From Micromonospora sp. MP36 (GTDB lineage: Bacteria; Actinomycetota; Actinomycetes; Mycobacteriales; Micromonosporaceae), in NCBI RefSeq assembly GCF_008119785.1, contig NZ_VSFA01000063.1, positions 1-40,881 of the forward strand: a stretch of 40,881 nt of DNA. Reading direction: 5' to 3'. Below, piece after piece: positions 17,471 to 25,618 of the stretch; positions within the stretch are counted from its first letter, which is position 1; the number at the start of each line of letters is the position of its first letter. A program made the translations under genes and the position numbers. The notes under the pieces were generated by a model, which was given only the letters and a program-made list of their open reading frames with translations, had not been told where the DNA came from and made no database searches.

Positions 17471-17606
17471 TCGGTCGGCATGTGGCGGCTGCAACTGCAG
17501 TGCTCGATGCGGTCGTCGTCGGTTGTAGTGGCAGACGTACTGATCGAGGGCGCGACGGAGATGTTGCTCGCCGACGATGAGCATGCGTCGGCCGGGCACG
17601 AAACGC
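17471..17606 (-). pseudogene. Integrase-core transposase remnant
   Basis: About 45 codons on the minus strand read as the C-terminal end of an integrase-core (rve) transposase of the IS481/IS3 kind: Arg-Met-Leu-Ile-Val-Gly-Glu-Gln-His-Leu-Arg, then Tyr-x-x-His-Tyr-Asn-Arg-Arg-Arg-Pro-His-Arg-Ala-Leu-Gln. Both sides are unrelated sequence, so only this scrap of the element survives. Confidence 0.75.
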
Positions 17607-17692
17607 CGGGGAAACAGGCGACCGGGTTGTATCTCCCTCGACCGACCGGAGCCATTACGGCACCACCCAGCGCCAACGTAAGGAGTATTGCC

Positions 17693-19036
17693 ATGGTGAA
17701 CGGGAGTAATCCCGGAAACGTCGGCCGGCGCGCGTTTCTGCGTCGGGCGGGCCTGACCGCCGGCGCCGTCGCGGTTCTTCCCATGCTGGGCGGCTGGGAC
17801 GGCGCCTCCGCCGCGCCGGCTTCGACCCCGCCGTCGGCGGGTGCCGACCCCGACGAACTCTTCAGGGCGGGCCTGTTCGACGAGGCGGATCGGGGCTACA
17901 CGCGACTGCTGCGGGAGGACCCCGGGAATGCGCATGCGCTGGCGCAGCGTGGGTACATCGCCCTCCTGTCCAACCGGTTCGCCGATGCCGAGACGTACCT
18001 GTCCCAGGCTGTCAGCTCGGCTCCCGACGATATTGCCGCACGGCAGCGGCTCGCGGAGTGTTTCGTTCGCCAGGATCAGCATGCCCGCGCCATCCCGCTG
18101 TTGCGGAGCACGGGCCGGCCGCGTGACGAGGCGTTTGCCGAGTTGTACGCCCATCTGCCCGACGCGCCGTGGCAGGTGCGCGGCGCGCAGCGCACCCGCG
18201 TCCCGTTCCTGGGTGTCGACCCCTTGCCGCACATCCAAGCTTCCGTCAACGGCGGAAATCCCAAGCGGTTCTATCTCGACACCTATGCGACGCTCGACCT
18301 GTCCCAGGACGTGGCGGAGGAGGCGGGACTTCGGGCGGTGGCCACCACCTCAGGGGTGGCCAGCAACGGACCGGTTACCATCTACCTGGGCGTCATGGAC
18401 TCGTTCCGGCTCGGGGACATTGAATTCCGCAACATCCCGGTGCAGTGGATCGACGCCCAGCGGCCGCCCCTTCCCGACGGCTCGCAGGCGGCGGGCGTGA
18501 TCGGCACGACGTTGCTCTACCACGCGCTCTCCACGATGGACTACGCCAACCGCGCGCTGGTGCTGCGGCGCAAGACCGCAACCCAGCTGCGTGATTTCCG
18601 AGCCCAGGTTGGGCATCCGGGGCTTGACAGGTTGCCGCTGTGGTTGGCGGGTGATCACTACCCATGCACGCTGGGCAGCCTGGGTGACTACGGGCCGCGG
18701 ATCGTCACCCTGGACACGGGCGGCACGCTCTATGGCGTCGACACGACCGTGGAGATAGCTGAGCGGGCGGGCATCGAGGTGGACTACGCCCATCCGCAGG
18801 AGTTCAACGGGAGCACCATCTATCCGATCACCCCGGACCGGATCAGCCTCGGGAAGGCGGTCGGACATGAGGTAAGCGGAATGGCGGTGACAACCACCTG
18901 GCCGGGCTTCCCGGGCCCCGGTCAGTCCGCCCTGTTCGGGTTTGACATCATCGCGAACTTCACCCATAAGTTCTTCAAGCCGTTCGCCATCACCTTCGAC
19001 TACACCGACATGCACTTCTACATCACCCGGCGGTGA
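17693..19036 (+). CDS. Tat-exported TPR plus aspartyl-protease-like protein
   Basis: The product has 447 residues. The N-terminus has a twin-arginine signal (Gly-Arg-Arg-Ala-Phe-Leu-Arg-Arg, then a hydrophobic stretch, then Ala-Ser-Ala). Residues about 50-135 form TPR-like helices (Leu-Phe-Asp-Glu-Ala-Asp-Arg-Gly-Tyr; Arg-Phe-Ala-Asp-Ala-Glu-Thr-Tyr-Leu). The rest looks like two retropepsin-type lobes. The second has the canonical Asp-Thr-Gly (Thr-Leu-Asp-Thr-Gly-Gly near residue 342). The first reads Asp-Thr-Tyr-Ala (near 197), with Tyr in place of Gly. Two-lobed aspartyl proteases normally need both motifs, so activity is uncertain. The ATG has AAGGAG 7 bases upstream. It may process or bind an exported protein; no partner gene is evident. 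Confidence 0.8.
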   Translation: MVNGSNPGNVGRRAFLRRAGLTAGAVAVLPMLGGWDGASAAPASTPPSAGADPDELFRAGLFDEADRGYTRLLREDPGNAHALAQRGYIALLSNRFADAETYLSQAVSSAPDDIAARQRLAECFVRQDQHARAIPLLRSTGRPRDEAFAELYAHLPDAPWQVRGAQRTRVPFLGVDPLPHIQASVNGGNPKRFYLDTYATLDLSQDVAEEAGLRAVATTSGVASNGPVTIYLGVMDSFRLGDIEFRNIPVQWIDAQRPPLPDGSQAAGVIGTTLLYHALSTMDYANRALVLRRKTATQLRDFRAQVGHPGLDRLPLWLAGDHYPCTLGSLGDYGPRIVTLDTGGTLYGVDTTVEIAERAGIEVDYAHPQEFNGSTIYPITPDRISLGKAVGHEVSGMAVTTTWPGFPGPGQSALFGFDIIANFTHKFFKPFAITFDYTDMHFYITRR

Positions 19037-19099
19037 CACCGCCGATGGTGATCCGCCCTCGGTCTGGAGCCGCACGGCTGCGGCAGGGGGTGTACGTAC

Positions 19100-19256
19100 T
19101 CATCGGCGAAGGCCGTCGTCATCCGGCCCGGCCGGGAGCGTGACTGTGACGACGAGGCCGCCGTCTTCCCGGGCGGTCGCGGTGGCCCACCCACCGTGGG
19201 TGGCCGCCACCGACCGGACGATGGACAGGCCGAGCCCGGCCCCCTTGGCCGTGATC
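19100..19256 (-). pseudogene. Histidine-kinase ATPase-domain remnant
   Basis: The minus strand encodes the last 50 or so residues of a sensor kinase: Gly-Ala-Gly-Leu-Gly-Leu-Ser-Ile-Val (the G2 box), then Val-Ala-Ala-Thr-His-Gly-Gly and Val-Thr-Val-Thr-Leu-Pro, ending in a TGA at 19100-19102. Everything upstream is gone. It lies between the aspartyl-protease-like gene and the LVIVD gene. Confidence 0.7.
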
Positions 19257-19282
19257 TGGCGGTGATCCCCTAGGCGGCGGAA

Positions 19283-19309
19283 CGGGCGGGCGCCGTCGGC
19301 GCCCGCCCG
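19283..19309 (-). terminator. Hairpin terminator of the LVIVD-repeat gene
   Basis: A perfect 12-bp inverted repeat (arms 19283-19294 and 19298-19309) with a 3-base loop lies 16 bases past the end of the minus-strand gene. CTTTCT on the + strand side suggests it also works in the other direction. Confidence 0.7.
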
Positions 19310-19324
19310 CTTTCTACAGCATGG

Positions 19325-20650
19325 TCAGCGGAACAGGAACGTTTGGGTCTGCGGGTTGAGCATCGGCAGCTTCTTGGCGCCGGCCGTCTCCGGGCCGCTG
19401 TACCGGATTACGTCCACGCCGCGGGAGATGTCGTTGGCGACGATCAGGCCGTTGTACCAGTAGGTCGACCACTGGTTGGACTGCATGTCGTAGTAGCCGA
19501 TCTCCTTCGGGTTGCGCGGGTCGGTCAGGTCGACCACCGAGGTTCCCGAGCCGTACGCGGAGGAGACGAGGATGTTCCGTCCGGCGACGGGCACGTAGTT
19601 GAAGTTGTGGTAGGTGTTCGGCTCGGCGCGTGGGATGCGCAGGTGGCTCAGCGGCGTGCTGAGGTCATCGACGGCGTAGGTCCAGAGCGCCCCGTACGGT
19701 TCCTGCGCGGGCCCGAAGTACTCGTCGCCGAAGGTGACGTACTTCCCGTCGTGGGTGAACGCCGCACTGTGCCAGATGTCCACGTCCGGCGTGTCCACGT
19801 TGGCGATCACCCGGGGCGCCAGCGGGTTCCCGATGTCCCAAAGCTGCCCCTGCGACAGGCAGGCCGCGGCAGCGAGCTTGCGCGGGGTCAGGACCTGGAT
19901 GTCGTGGCAGGCGAAAAAGTCGCCGGACGCGCCGGCCATGAGGTCGATCCCCTTGACGGTGGGCTCGGCGACAACCTTCGCGGCGAGGCCGGCGGCGGCG
20001 TCGCCACCCGGTACGTCAATCACCGAGACCCGCTCAAACGGGGCCTGACAGTCCGGCCCGATGTTGCTGGCGCTCAGCGGGTACGACGCGACGTAGATGT
20101 ACGTGCCACCATCCTCACGGGGCACGAGGGTGTGGGTGTGCGAGCCGCAGTCGGTCCGGATCGCCTGCAGAAACCGCGGCGCCCTCGGGTCGCTGACGTC
20201 GAAGACGCGTACCCCTTCCCAGGCGCCCGGGGTGGACGCGGTGACGTTGCGGGACCCTTCGCAGCCTGGCGTGCTCTGCGGCGTGTCCACGGACAGGAAC
20301 AGCAGGTCACCCCAGACCGAGACGTCGCCCTGCGGGCCGTTGCAGTGCACGTCGGCCAGCGCAACCGGGGCGCCGGGCTCGGAGATGTCGATGATGCGGA
20401 AGCCGCCGTAGTGGCCGGCGTAGACGAGGTTGCCGGAGAAGGCGAGGTCGGAGTTGACGCCACCGGTGTGCGCGTCGGTGGAGAGCAGGTGCATGTTCTT
20501 GCTGTAGCCGTCGGCCGGGCTGCTCGGCGGGGGCGGCGGAACGGAACCGTCGTCCCACGGCTCGTGCGCCTCGGCAGGAGACGCCATAAGGGCAAGGAGG
20601 ACCGCCGCACCGGCGACGGCGAGTGATCGGATTCGAGAAGGTGTACGCAC
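19325..20650 (-). CDS. Secreted LVIVD-repeat protein
   Basis: The product has 441 residues. A signal peptide ends at about Ala-Glu-Ala before His-Glu-Pro, and a Pro-rich linker follows. The body has LVIVD-type propeller repeats, each with a pattern like Phe-Arg-Ile-Ile-Asp-Ile-Ser-Glu-Pro-Gly-Ala-Pro (near 84), Val-Arg-Val-Phe-Asp-Val-Ser-Asp-Pro-Arg-Ala-Pro (near 147) and Thr-Ser-Val-Val-Asp-Leu-Thr-Asp-Pro-Arg-Asn-Pro (near 367). Such proteins are exported or surface-bound and of unknown function. The GTG at 20650 has GAGGGAG 6 bases upstream. The gene stands alone with its own terminator. Confidence 0.87.
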   Translation of the reverse strand: MRTPSRIRSLAVAGAAVLLALMASPAEAHEPWDDGSVPPPPPSSPADGYSKNMHLLSTDAHTGGVNSDLAFSGNLVYAGHYGGFRIIDISEPGAPVALADVHCNGPQGDVSVWGDLLFLSVDTPQSTPGCEGSRNVTASTPGAWEGVRVFDVSDPRAPRFLQAIRTDCGSHTHTLVPREDGGTYIYVASYPLSASNIGPDCQAPFERVSVIDVPGGDAAAGLAAKVVAEPTVKGIDLMAGASGDFFACHDIQVLTPRKLAAAACLSQGQLWDIGNPLAPRVIANVDTPDVDIWHSAAFTHDGKYVTFGDEYFGPAQEPYGALWTYAVDDLSTPLSHLRIPRAEPNTYHNFNYVPVAGRNILVSSAYGSGTSVVDLTDPRNPKEIGYYDMQSNQWSTYWYNGLIVANDISRGVDVIRYSGPETAGAKKLPMLNPQTQTFLFR

Positions 20651-20910
20651 GGCGCTCCCTCACGTCGGACGTGTCGCCACATGACGCGATCACGCAGGTG
20701 AAGATCAGCTTGTCAAATATTTCCACCTATCGCTAGCCCTTCGACGGAAATAGCCCTGGTCCGGGGCCTGCTGACGCCTGACCACGTCGCCAACAGCGCA
20801 CCGCTGACGGATCCGCGCAGCCGGGGCGAGCTACTGTGCCGGCCAGGAGACCGAGGCGAATCCGCCTACCGTCCGTTCACCCCCAGCGACGTTCGAGCCA
20901 GGGTGGCGGG

Positions 20911-21222
20911 TCAGCCGGCGGGCCGGCGGGCGACCAGATCGGTCGCAGGGCTGTTCATACGCCTCGGACGGAGCTGGAGGCTGACGTCGCTGAACCCGGC
21001 CCGCTCCACATCATTGGCCAACTGCTCGGGTGAGGTGTGCAGCACGTGGCGGTGCACCGTAATCGCCAGCCGCCCGCCGGGCCGCAGCACGCGGTACACC
21101 TCAGCGGGGCCGGCCTGCTCGTCCCAGAGCATCACGTTGTTGACCGAGACCACGGCGTCCACGCTCCGATCGGCGTAGCCGGTGTGCTCGGCGCTGCCAT
21201 CGCGTACCGTGTCCGGCTGTGC
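20911..21222 (-). pseudogene. C-terminal remnant of a SAM methyltransferase
   Basis: About 100 codons read like the second half of a UbiE-type class I methyltransferase: Asp-Arg-Ser-Val-Asp-Ala-Val-Val-Ser-Val-Asn-Asn-Val, then Val-Leu-Arg-Pro-Gly-Gly-Arg-Leu-Ala-Ile-Thr, then Glu-Arg-Ala-Gly-Phe, ending at 20911. The SAM-binding Gly-x-Gly half is missing. Similarity stops at about 21220, just where the opposite-strand oxidase gene begins, so that gene seems to have replaced the 5' half. Confidence 0.7.
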
Positions 21223-21234
21223 TGCACTGTCCCG

Positions 21235-22200
21235 ATGGGTGATCTGACGCAACGTACGCCCCGCCCGGACGTCGTGGTCGTCGGTGGCGGCGTCATCGGC
21301 CTCACCACCGCCGTCTGCCTGGCCGAGGCCGGCATGGCGGTGCTGGTCCGCACCGCTGACCCGGTCGAGCGGACCACCTCGGCGGTGGCGGGTGCGATGT
21401 GCGGGCCGACGATCACCGGTCCGGACGACCCGGCTACCCGCTGGGGCCGCGTCGGCGAGACCGAGTTCGCCGCGCTCGCCGAGGATCCGGGCTCCGGGGT
21501 GCACCTCGTGCGCGGCCGGCTGGTGAGCGACCTGGGCGACGCGCCGCCGCCATGGGCGGCCGGGCTGCCCGGCTTCGCCCTGTGCACCGAACAGGAGCGG
21601 GCCGGCTACCGCAGCGGGTTCTGGGCGGAGTTGCCCTTCGCCGACATGCCGCGCTACCTGGCGTACCTGGCGGCACGGTTGGCCGCGGCCGGCGGGCGGG
21701 TGGAGCTGCGGCCGGTGCGCAGGCTGGCCGAGGCCGCGGCCGAGGCGCCGGCGGTGGTCAACTGCGCCGGCGTGGGCGCCGCCGAGCTGACCGGCGACGA
21801 CAGCGTCCGCCCGGTGAAGGGGCAGCACGTGGTGGTCGCCAACCCCGGCCTGACGGAGTTCTTCTACGAGGGCGGCGTCGGCGACTTCTGGTGTGGCTTC
21901 TTCCCGCACGGCGACCGGGTGGTGCTGGGCGGGGTGGCCCTGCCGGACGACCGGGACCCGAGTCCGGACCCGGCGGTGGCGGAGCGGATCCTGGCCCGCT
22001 GCGCCGGGGTCGAGCCGCGGCTCGCCGGGGCACGGGTGCTGCGCCACGAGGTGGGTTTCCGGCCGGTGCGCCCCTCGGTGCGGCTCGAGGAGGAGCCGCT
22101 CGGCGGGGCCCGGTGCGTGCACAACTACGGCCACGGCGCGGTCGGGGTCACCCTCTCCTGGGGCTGCGCCCGCGAGGTCACCGCGCTGCTGGCCGGCTGA
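21235..22200 (+). CDS. D-amino-acid-oxidase-like FAD protein
   Basis: The product has 321 residues. The FAD motif Val-Val-Gly-Gly-Gly-Val-Ile-Gly-Leu is at about 14-22. Near the end are Gly-Phe-Arg-Pro-Val-Arg-Pro-Ser-Val-Arg-Leu-Glu and His-Asn-Tyr-Gly-His-Gly-Ala-Val-Gly-Val-Thr-Leu-Ser-Trp-Gly, both typical of D-amino-acid oxidases (substrate Arg and flavin-binding region). The family oxidises D-amino acids to imino acids with release of peroxide. The start is uncertain: the ATG at 21235 has no ribosome site, and an in-frame GTG at 21184 is possible. The upstream DNA is the inside of a broken methyltransferase gene. The gene converges on the NRPS-linked operon, and a role there (for instance on a D-cysteine-derived unit) is only a guess. 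Confidence 0.8.
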   Translation: MGDLTQRTPRPDVVVVGGGVIGLTTAVCLAEAGMAVLVRTADPVERTTSAVAGAMCGPTITGPDDPATRWGRVGETEFAALAEDPGSGVHLVRGRLVSDLGDAPPPWAAGLPGFALCTEQERAGYRSGFWAELPFADMPRYLAYLAARLAAAGGRVELRPVRRLAEAAAEAPAVVNCAGVGAAELTGDDSVRPVKGQHVVVANPGLTEFFYEGGVGDFWCGFFPHGDRVVLGGVALPDDRDPSPDPAVAERILARCAGVEPRLAGARVLRHEVGFRPVRPSVRLEEEPLGGARCVHNYGHGAVGVTLSWGCAREVTALLAG

Positions 22201-22210
22201 TCCGCCGGCT

Positions 22211-22245
22211 GGGCGGGTCCGGGCTGGTCCGGCCCGGGCCCGCCC
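22211..22245. terminator. Bidirectional hairpin between convergent genes
   Basis: A 14-bp inverted repeat with one mismatch (arms 22211-22224 and 22232-22245, 7-base loop) lies between the converging oxidase and SnoaL-like genes, 10 and 26 bases from their stops. Confidence 0.7.
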
Positions 22246-22271
22246 GGGAAACTGCCGGCTCCGGGGCGCGG

Positions 22272-22715
22272 TCAGCCCTGGCCGACGCCGAGTTGGGCCA
22301 TCAGGCTCATCCCCTCCGAGACCACCCAGTACTCGGCGAACCGGTCGCCGCTGCTGCGCAGAATGTCGGTGCCGGCGAACTGGACCTTCGTTCCCGGCTC
22401 GGCCGTGGCGCCTGGCATCCCGCCCGCATACGTGCCGTGGAACCGCCAGTGCGCGGCGACCAGGTCCCCGTCGACGATCGGGCCGACCTCGATGACGGTG
22501 GACACGTCCCGGAACAGAGAACAGCTCTCCCGGATCAGTTTGGTCAGCGCCGCCGGGCCGCGGACCTGCTCGGCCGGCGCGCCGTCGGTGCGGGCCTGGT
22601 GGATGACGAAGTCCGGGGTGACCAGCTCGGCGGCGAGCGCGTCGAGCCGGTCGCCCTCGGCCGTCCACGCCTGCTCCAGGTACCGCCGGTAGCGGGCCTT
22701 CACGTCGTCGGTCAT
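22272..22715 (-). CDS. SnoaL-like (NTF2-fold) protein
   Basis: The product has 147 residues, a usual length for the SnoaL/ester-cyclase group of the NTF2-like fold. Family features include Ala-Arg-Tyr-Arg-Arg-Tyr-Leu-Glu near residue 6, Val-Thr-Pro-Asp-Phe-Val-Ile-His near 33, Ala-Ala-His-Trp-Arg-Phe-His-Gly-Thr-Tyr near 86, and a Asp-Ile-Leu-Arg segment near 115. Members act as polyketide cyclases, hydroxylases or binding proteins in natural-product pathways. The ATG at 22715 is preferred over a GTG 9 bases upstream because AGGAG sits 8 bases before it. It is the last gene of the operon, 19 bases after the monooxygenase, so a tailoring role is likely but its reaction is unknown. Confidence 0.8.
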   Translation of the reverse strand: MTDDVKARYRRYLEQAWTAEGDRLDALAAELVTPDFVIHQARTDGAPAEQVRGPAALTKLIRESCSLFRDVSTVIEVGPIVDGDLVAAHWRFHGTYAGGMPGATAEPGTKVQFAGTDILRSSGDRFAEYWVVSEGMSLMAQLGVGQG

Positions 22716-22734
22716 GTCGATCACTCCTCTCGGT

Positions 22735-23937
22735 TCAGTAACGTCCGGAGGCGCCGGTACGGCGCGGGCCGTACGGTGCCTCGTCGAGCCAGCGGCCGGC
22801 GGCGGGCACGACCGGGGCGACGGCGGCCGCGAGCCGTTGCCGCAGGCGTCCGGCGGAGCCGGCCTGCTGGTGGGCCAGGGCTCGGCCGGCGGCGGTCCGG
22901 TTGCGTTCGGCCGCTCCGCGTCGTGTCGCGTCGTACCGGTCGATGGCGGCGGCCGCGCCGGCCGGGTCGGGGAGCGCGGCGGCGACCGCTCCGGCGGCCT
23001 CGTCGGCGTCGGCGATGCCGCTGTTCATCCCCCGCGCGCCGAAGGGCGCGAAGAGGTGGGCGGCCTCCCCGGCGAGCAGCACCCGCCGGTGCGGGTCGGT
23101 GAACGTCGGCGCGACCCGCTGCTGGAAGTGGTAGTGCGACACCCAGAGGATCCGCTCCGGCGCACCGGGGTCGAGCACCCGCGGCAGCCACTGCCGGACC
23201 CGCTCGGGGGCGGCGATGGCCTCCTCCGTGTCGCCGGCCCGGCACTGCAGGTCGACCTGTACCCCGCCGGCGAAGGGGATGACCAGTACGTGCCGGCCGC
23301 CCATCCCGGGGTGGTGGTAGTGGAACACGCGCTCGGCGGGGTACGGCCGGTCGGGGTCCTGCTCGACGTCGACCACGACGTGGAAGCGGGGCGAGCGGTG
23401 GCCGACGATCGGGATGTCCAGGGCTCGGCGGAAGGTCGAGCGGGCCCCGTCGGCGGCGATGACGTAGGCCGCCCGGAACGTGTGGCCGTCGGCGGTGGTC
23501 AGCCGGACGCCGTCCGGGTCGACGTGGACCGCTTCGACGGCGGCGTCCCAGTGGATGCGCACGTCGAGGCGTTTGGCCGCGTCCCGGAGCAGCCGCTCGG
23601 TGTCGACCTGCCGGAGGCTGGTGAACGGGGGCAGGCCCGGCCCGTGCCGGGGCGGGTAGCTGCGCCGGAACACCTCGCGGCCGGCGTACCGGGTGGACCG
23701 GGTGTGCCAGACCAACCCGTGCCGGGCCAGCTCGGTGCCGAGGCCGGGCGCGACGCGTTCCAGCCGGTGCAGGGTCTCGCCGTGCACGTACAGGGCCCGG
23801 CTGCCGGGGCGGACCCGGTCGGCCGGGTCGGCCTCTAGCACCGTCGCGGGCAGGCCCCGCGAGCGCAGCGCCAGGGCCGCGGCCAGCCCGACCGGCCCCG
23901 CGCCGACCACCAGGACCGGTGCCGGGGGCGCGGTCAC
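22735..23937 (-). CDS. FAD-dependent aromatic monooxygenase (class A)
   Basis: The product has 400 residues. It has the three marks of class A flavin monooxygenases: Val-Val-Gly-Ala-Gly-Pro-Val-Gly-Leu at about 9-17 (FAD), Ala-Ala-Asp-Gly-Ala-Arg-Ser near 160 (the DG motif), and Leu-Leu-Ala-Gly-Glu-Ala-Ala-His-Leu near 285 (the GD-type motif, with Glu in place of Asp). These enzymes hydroxylate, or hydroxylate and decarboxylate, phenolic acids using NAD(P)H and oxygen. Here the natural substrate could be the salicylate-type starter or the aryl cap of the product. The GTG start at 23937 overlaps the stop of the aryl-AMP ligase gene (GTGA), which ties the two proteins together in expression. 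Confidence 0.87.
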   Translation of the reverse strand: MTAPPAPVLVVGAGPVGLAAALALRSRGLPATVLEADPADRVRPGSRALYVHGETLHRLERVAPGLGTELARHGLVWHTRSTRYAGREVFRRSYPPRHGPGLPPFTSLRQVDTERLLRDAAKRLDVRIHWDAAVEAVHVDPDGVRLTTADGHTFRAAYVIAADGARSTFRRALDIPIVGHRSPRFHVVVDVEQDPDRPYPAERVFHYHHPGMGGRHVLVIPFAGGVQVDLQCRAGDTEEAIAAPERVRQWLPRVLDPGAPERILWVSHYHFQQRVAPTFTDPHRRVLLAGEAAHLFAPFGARGMNSGIADADEAAGAVAAALPDPAGAAAAIDRYDATRRGAAERNRTAAGRALAHQQAGSAGRLRQRLAAAVAPVVPAAGRWLDEAPYGPRRTGASGRY

Positions 23938-25580
23938 GACCGGGCCCCGACGGTACGGGCGGAGGGCGTGGCCGCTTGTGCGGCCTCCTCGCGCAGGCGG
24001 GCCTTGTCCACCTTGCCCACCGCGGTCTGTGGCAGCGCGTCGAGCACCCGGAGCCGGTCGGGCAGCTTGTACGCGGCCAGCCCGCGTTCGCGCAGGAATG
24101 CGGTCAGCTGCCCGAGCCGGGGCGCCTCGCCGCGGGGCACCACGAACAGGCAGCTGCGCTCCCCGAGCAGCCGGTCGGGCATCGCTACCAGGGCGGCCTG
24201 CGCCACCGCAGGGTGGGCGAGGACGTGGTTCTCGACCTCCTCGGCCGAGACCTTCTCGCCGCCCCGGTTGATCACGTCCTTGCGCCGGCCGGTGATGATC
24301 AGGTGCCCGCTGGGCAGCTGCCGGGCGAGGTCGCCGGTGCGGAAGAAGCCGTCGGCGGTGAAGGCGCGGGCGTTGTGGTCGGGTGCCCGGTAGTAGCCCC
24401 GGAACGTGTACGGGCCGCGGACCAGCAGCTCGCCGGTCTCGCCGTCGGGGACGGTCTGGTCCTCCGCGTCCACGATGCGGATCTCGTCGTCGGGTGAGAG
24501 CGGTTTACCCTGGGCGGTCAGGAGCAGCTCGTCCGGGTCGTCGAGCCGGCTCTGGCTGAGCAGGCCCTCGGCCATGCCGAAGGACTGCTGGAGCCGGCAG
24601 CCGAGGGCGGTCGCCATGCGGCGGGCTGCTTCGGGGGTGACGTGGCTGCCGCCGACCTGGACCAGGCGCAGGCTGCTCAGGTCGGCGGGCCGGGTGGCGG
24701 CTGCGTCGGCCCAGATCAGCCCGAGCGGCGGGACCAGCCCGGTGACGGTGACCCGTTCGGCGGCGATCAGCGGGAACGCCTCGTCGGGGCTGCCGTTCGG
24801 GCAGAGGACCACCCGCCCGCCGACGGACAGGGTGCCGAGCACCCCGGGGCAGGCGAGGGCGTAGTTGTGCGCCACCGGGAGCACGGCCAGGTAGACGGTG
24901 TCGGCGTCCAGCCCCGCGTTGGCGGCGCTGAGCCGGATGTTGTACCAGTAGTCGTCGTGGGTGCGCGGGATCAGTTTGGGCACCCCGGTGGTGCCGCCGG
25001 AGAGCAGGAACAGCGCGACGTCGGTGGGGTCCGGGTCGGGTAGCCGGGTGGGCTCGGCCTCGGTGAGCTCCGCGTACCGGACGAACCCGTCGGTGTTGCC
25101 GGCGTCGCCGACCACGACGACCGTGCGCAGCGTGGGCAGTTCGGCGCGTAGCTGCGCGGCGAGCGCGCGGTGGTCGAAGCCGCCGGCGACGTCGGGGATG
25201 ACGTACGCCGCCGCCTGCCCGGTGCGGCAGAGGTACTCCACCTCGGCCCTACGGTGGGCGGGCAGGGCGAACACGGGCAGCGCGCCGAGCCGGAACAGCG
25301 CGAAGCAGAGCACCACCAACTCGGGCACGTTGGGCAGGTGCAGCACCACGCGTTCGCCGGGGCGGATGCCCTGCCGGCGCAGGCCGGCGGCGACTCGGTC
25401 GGCCTGCTCGTCCAGTTCGGCGTAGGTGAGCCGGGTCTCCCCGGCGACCAGCGCGGTACGCGGGCCGTGTGCCCGCGCCGCCGCGCGCAGCAGGGCGCCG
25501 AGCGGCTCGCCCCGCCAGTGTCCGGCGGCCCGGTACCGGGCGGCCAGGTCCTCGGGCCAGGGTACGCAGCCCTCCAGCAC
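23934..25580 (-). CDS. Aryl-AMP ligase, salicylate type (NRPS starter)
   Basis: The product has 548 residues and resembles DhbE, EntE, YbtE and PchD. It activates an aryl acid with ATP and loads it on an aryl carrier domain. ATP motifs are visible: Leu-Leu-Ser-Gly-Gly-Thr-Thr-Gly-Val-Pro-Lys near 195, Phe-Gly-Met-Ala-Glu near 330, Arg-Thr-Gly-Asp near 415, and the catalytic Lys in Ala-Val-Gly-Lys-Val near 520. The substrate-pocket stretch reads His-Asn-Tyr-Ala-Leu-Ala-Cys-Pro-Gly, so the DhbE Ser-240 position is Cys, and the Val-337 position is Leu (Gly-Leu-Leu). From the DhbE work these two changes mark salicylate enzymes, so salicylate rather than dihydroxybenzoate is inferred. The GTG at 25580 has AAAGGAGG 5 bases upstream; in-frame DNA upstream belongs to the previous gene region. 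Confidence 0.92.
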   Translation of the reverse strand: MLEGCVPWPEDLAARYRAAGHWRGEPLGALLRAAARAHGPRTALVAGETRLTYAELDEQADRVAAGLRRQGIRPGERVVLHLPNVPELVVLCFALFRLGALPVFALPAHRRAEVEYLCRTGQAAAYVIPDVAGGFDHRALAAQLRAELPTLRTVVVVGDAGNTDGFVRYAELTEAEPTRLPDPDPTDVALFLLSGGTTGVPKLIPRTHDDYWYNIRLSAANAGLDADTVYLAVLPVAHNYALACPGVLGTLSVGGRVVLCPNGSPDEAFPLIAAERVTVTGLVPPLGLIWADAAATRPADLSSLRLVQVGGSHVTPEAARRMATALGCRLQQSFGMAEGLLSQSRLDDPDELLLTAQGKPLSPDDEIRIVDAEDQTVPDGETGELLVRGPYTFRGYYRAPDHNARAFTADGFFRTGDLARQLPSGHLIITGRRKDVINRGGEKVSAEEVENHVLAHPAVAQAALVAMPDRLLGERSCLFVVPRGEAPRLGQLTAFLRERGLAAYKLPDRLRVLDALPQTAVGKVDKARLREEAAQAATPSARTVGARS

Positions 25581-25618
25581 GTCGTCCTCCTTTCGTTCGG
25601 GCGGGTCGGTGAGGGTGG

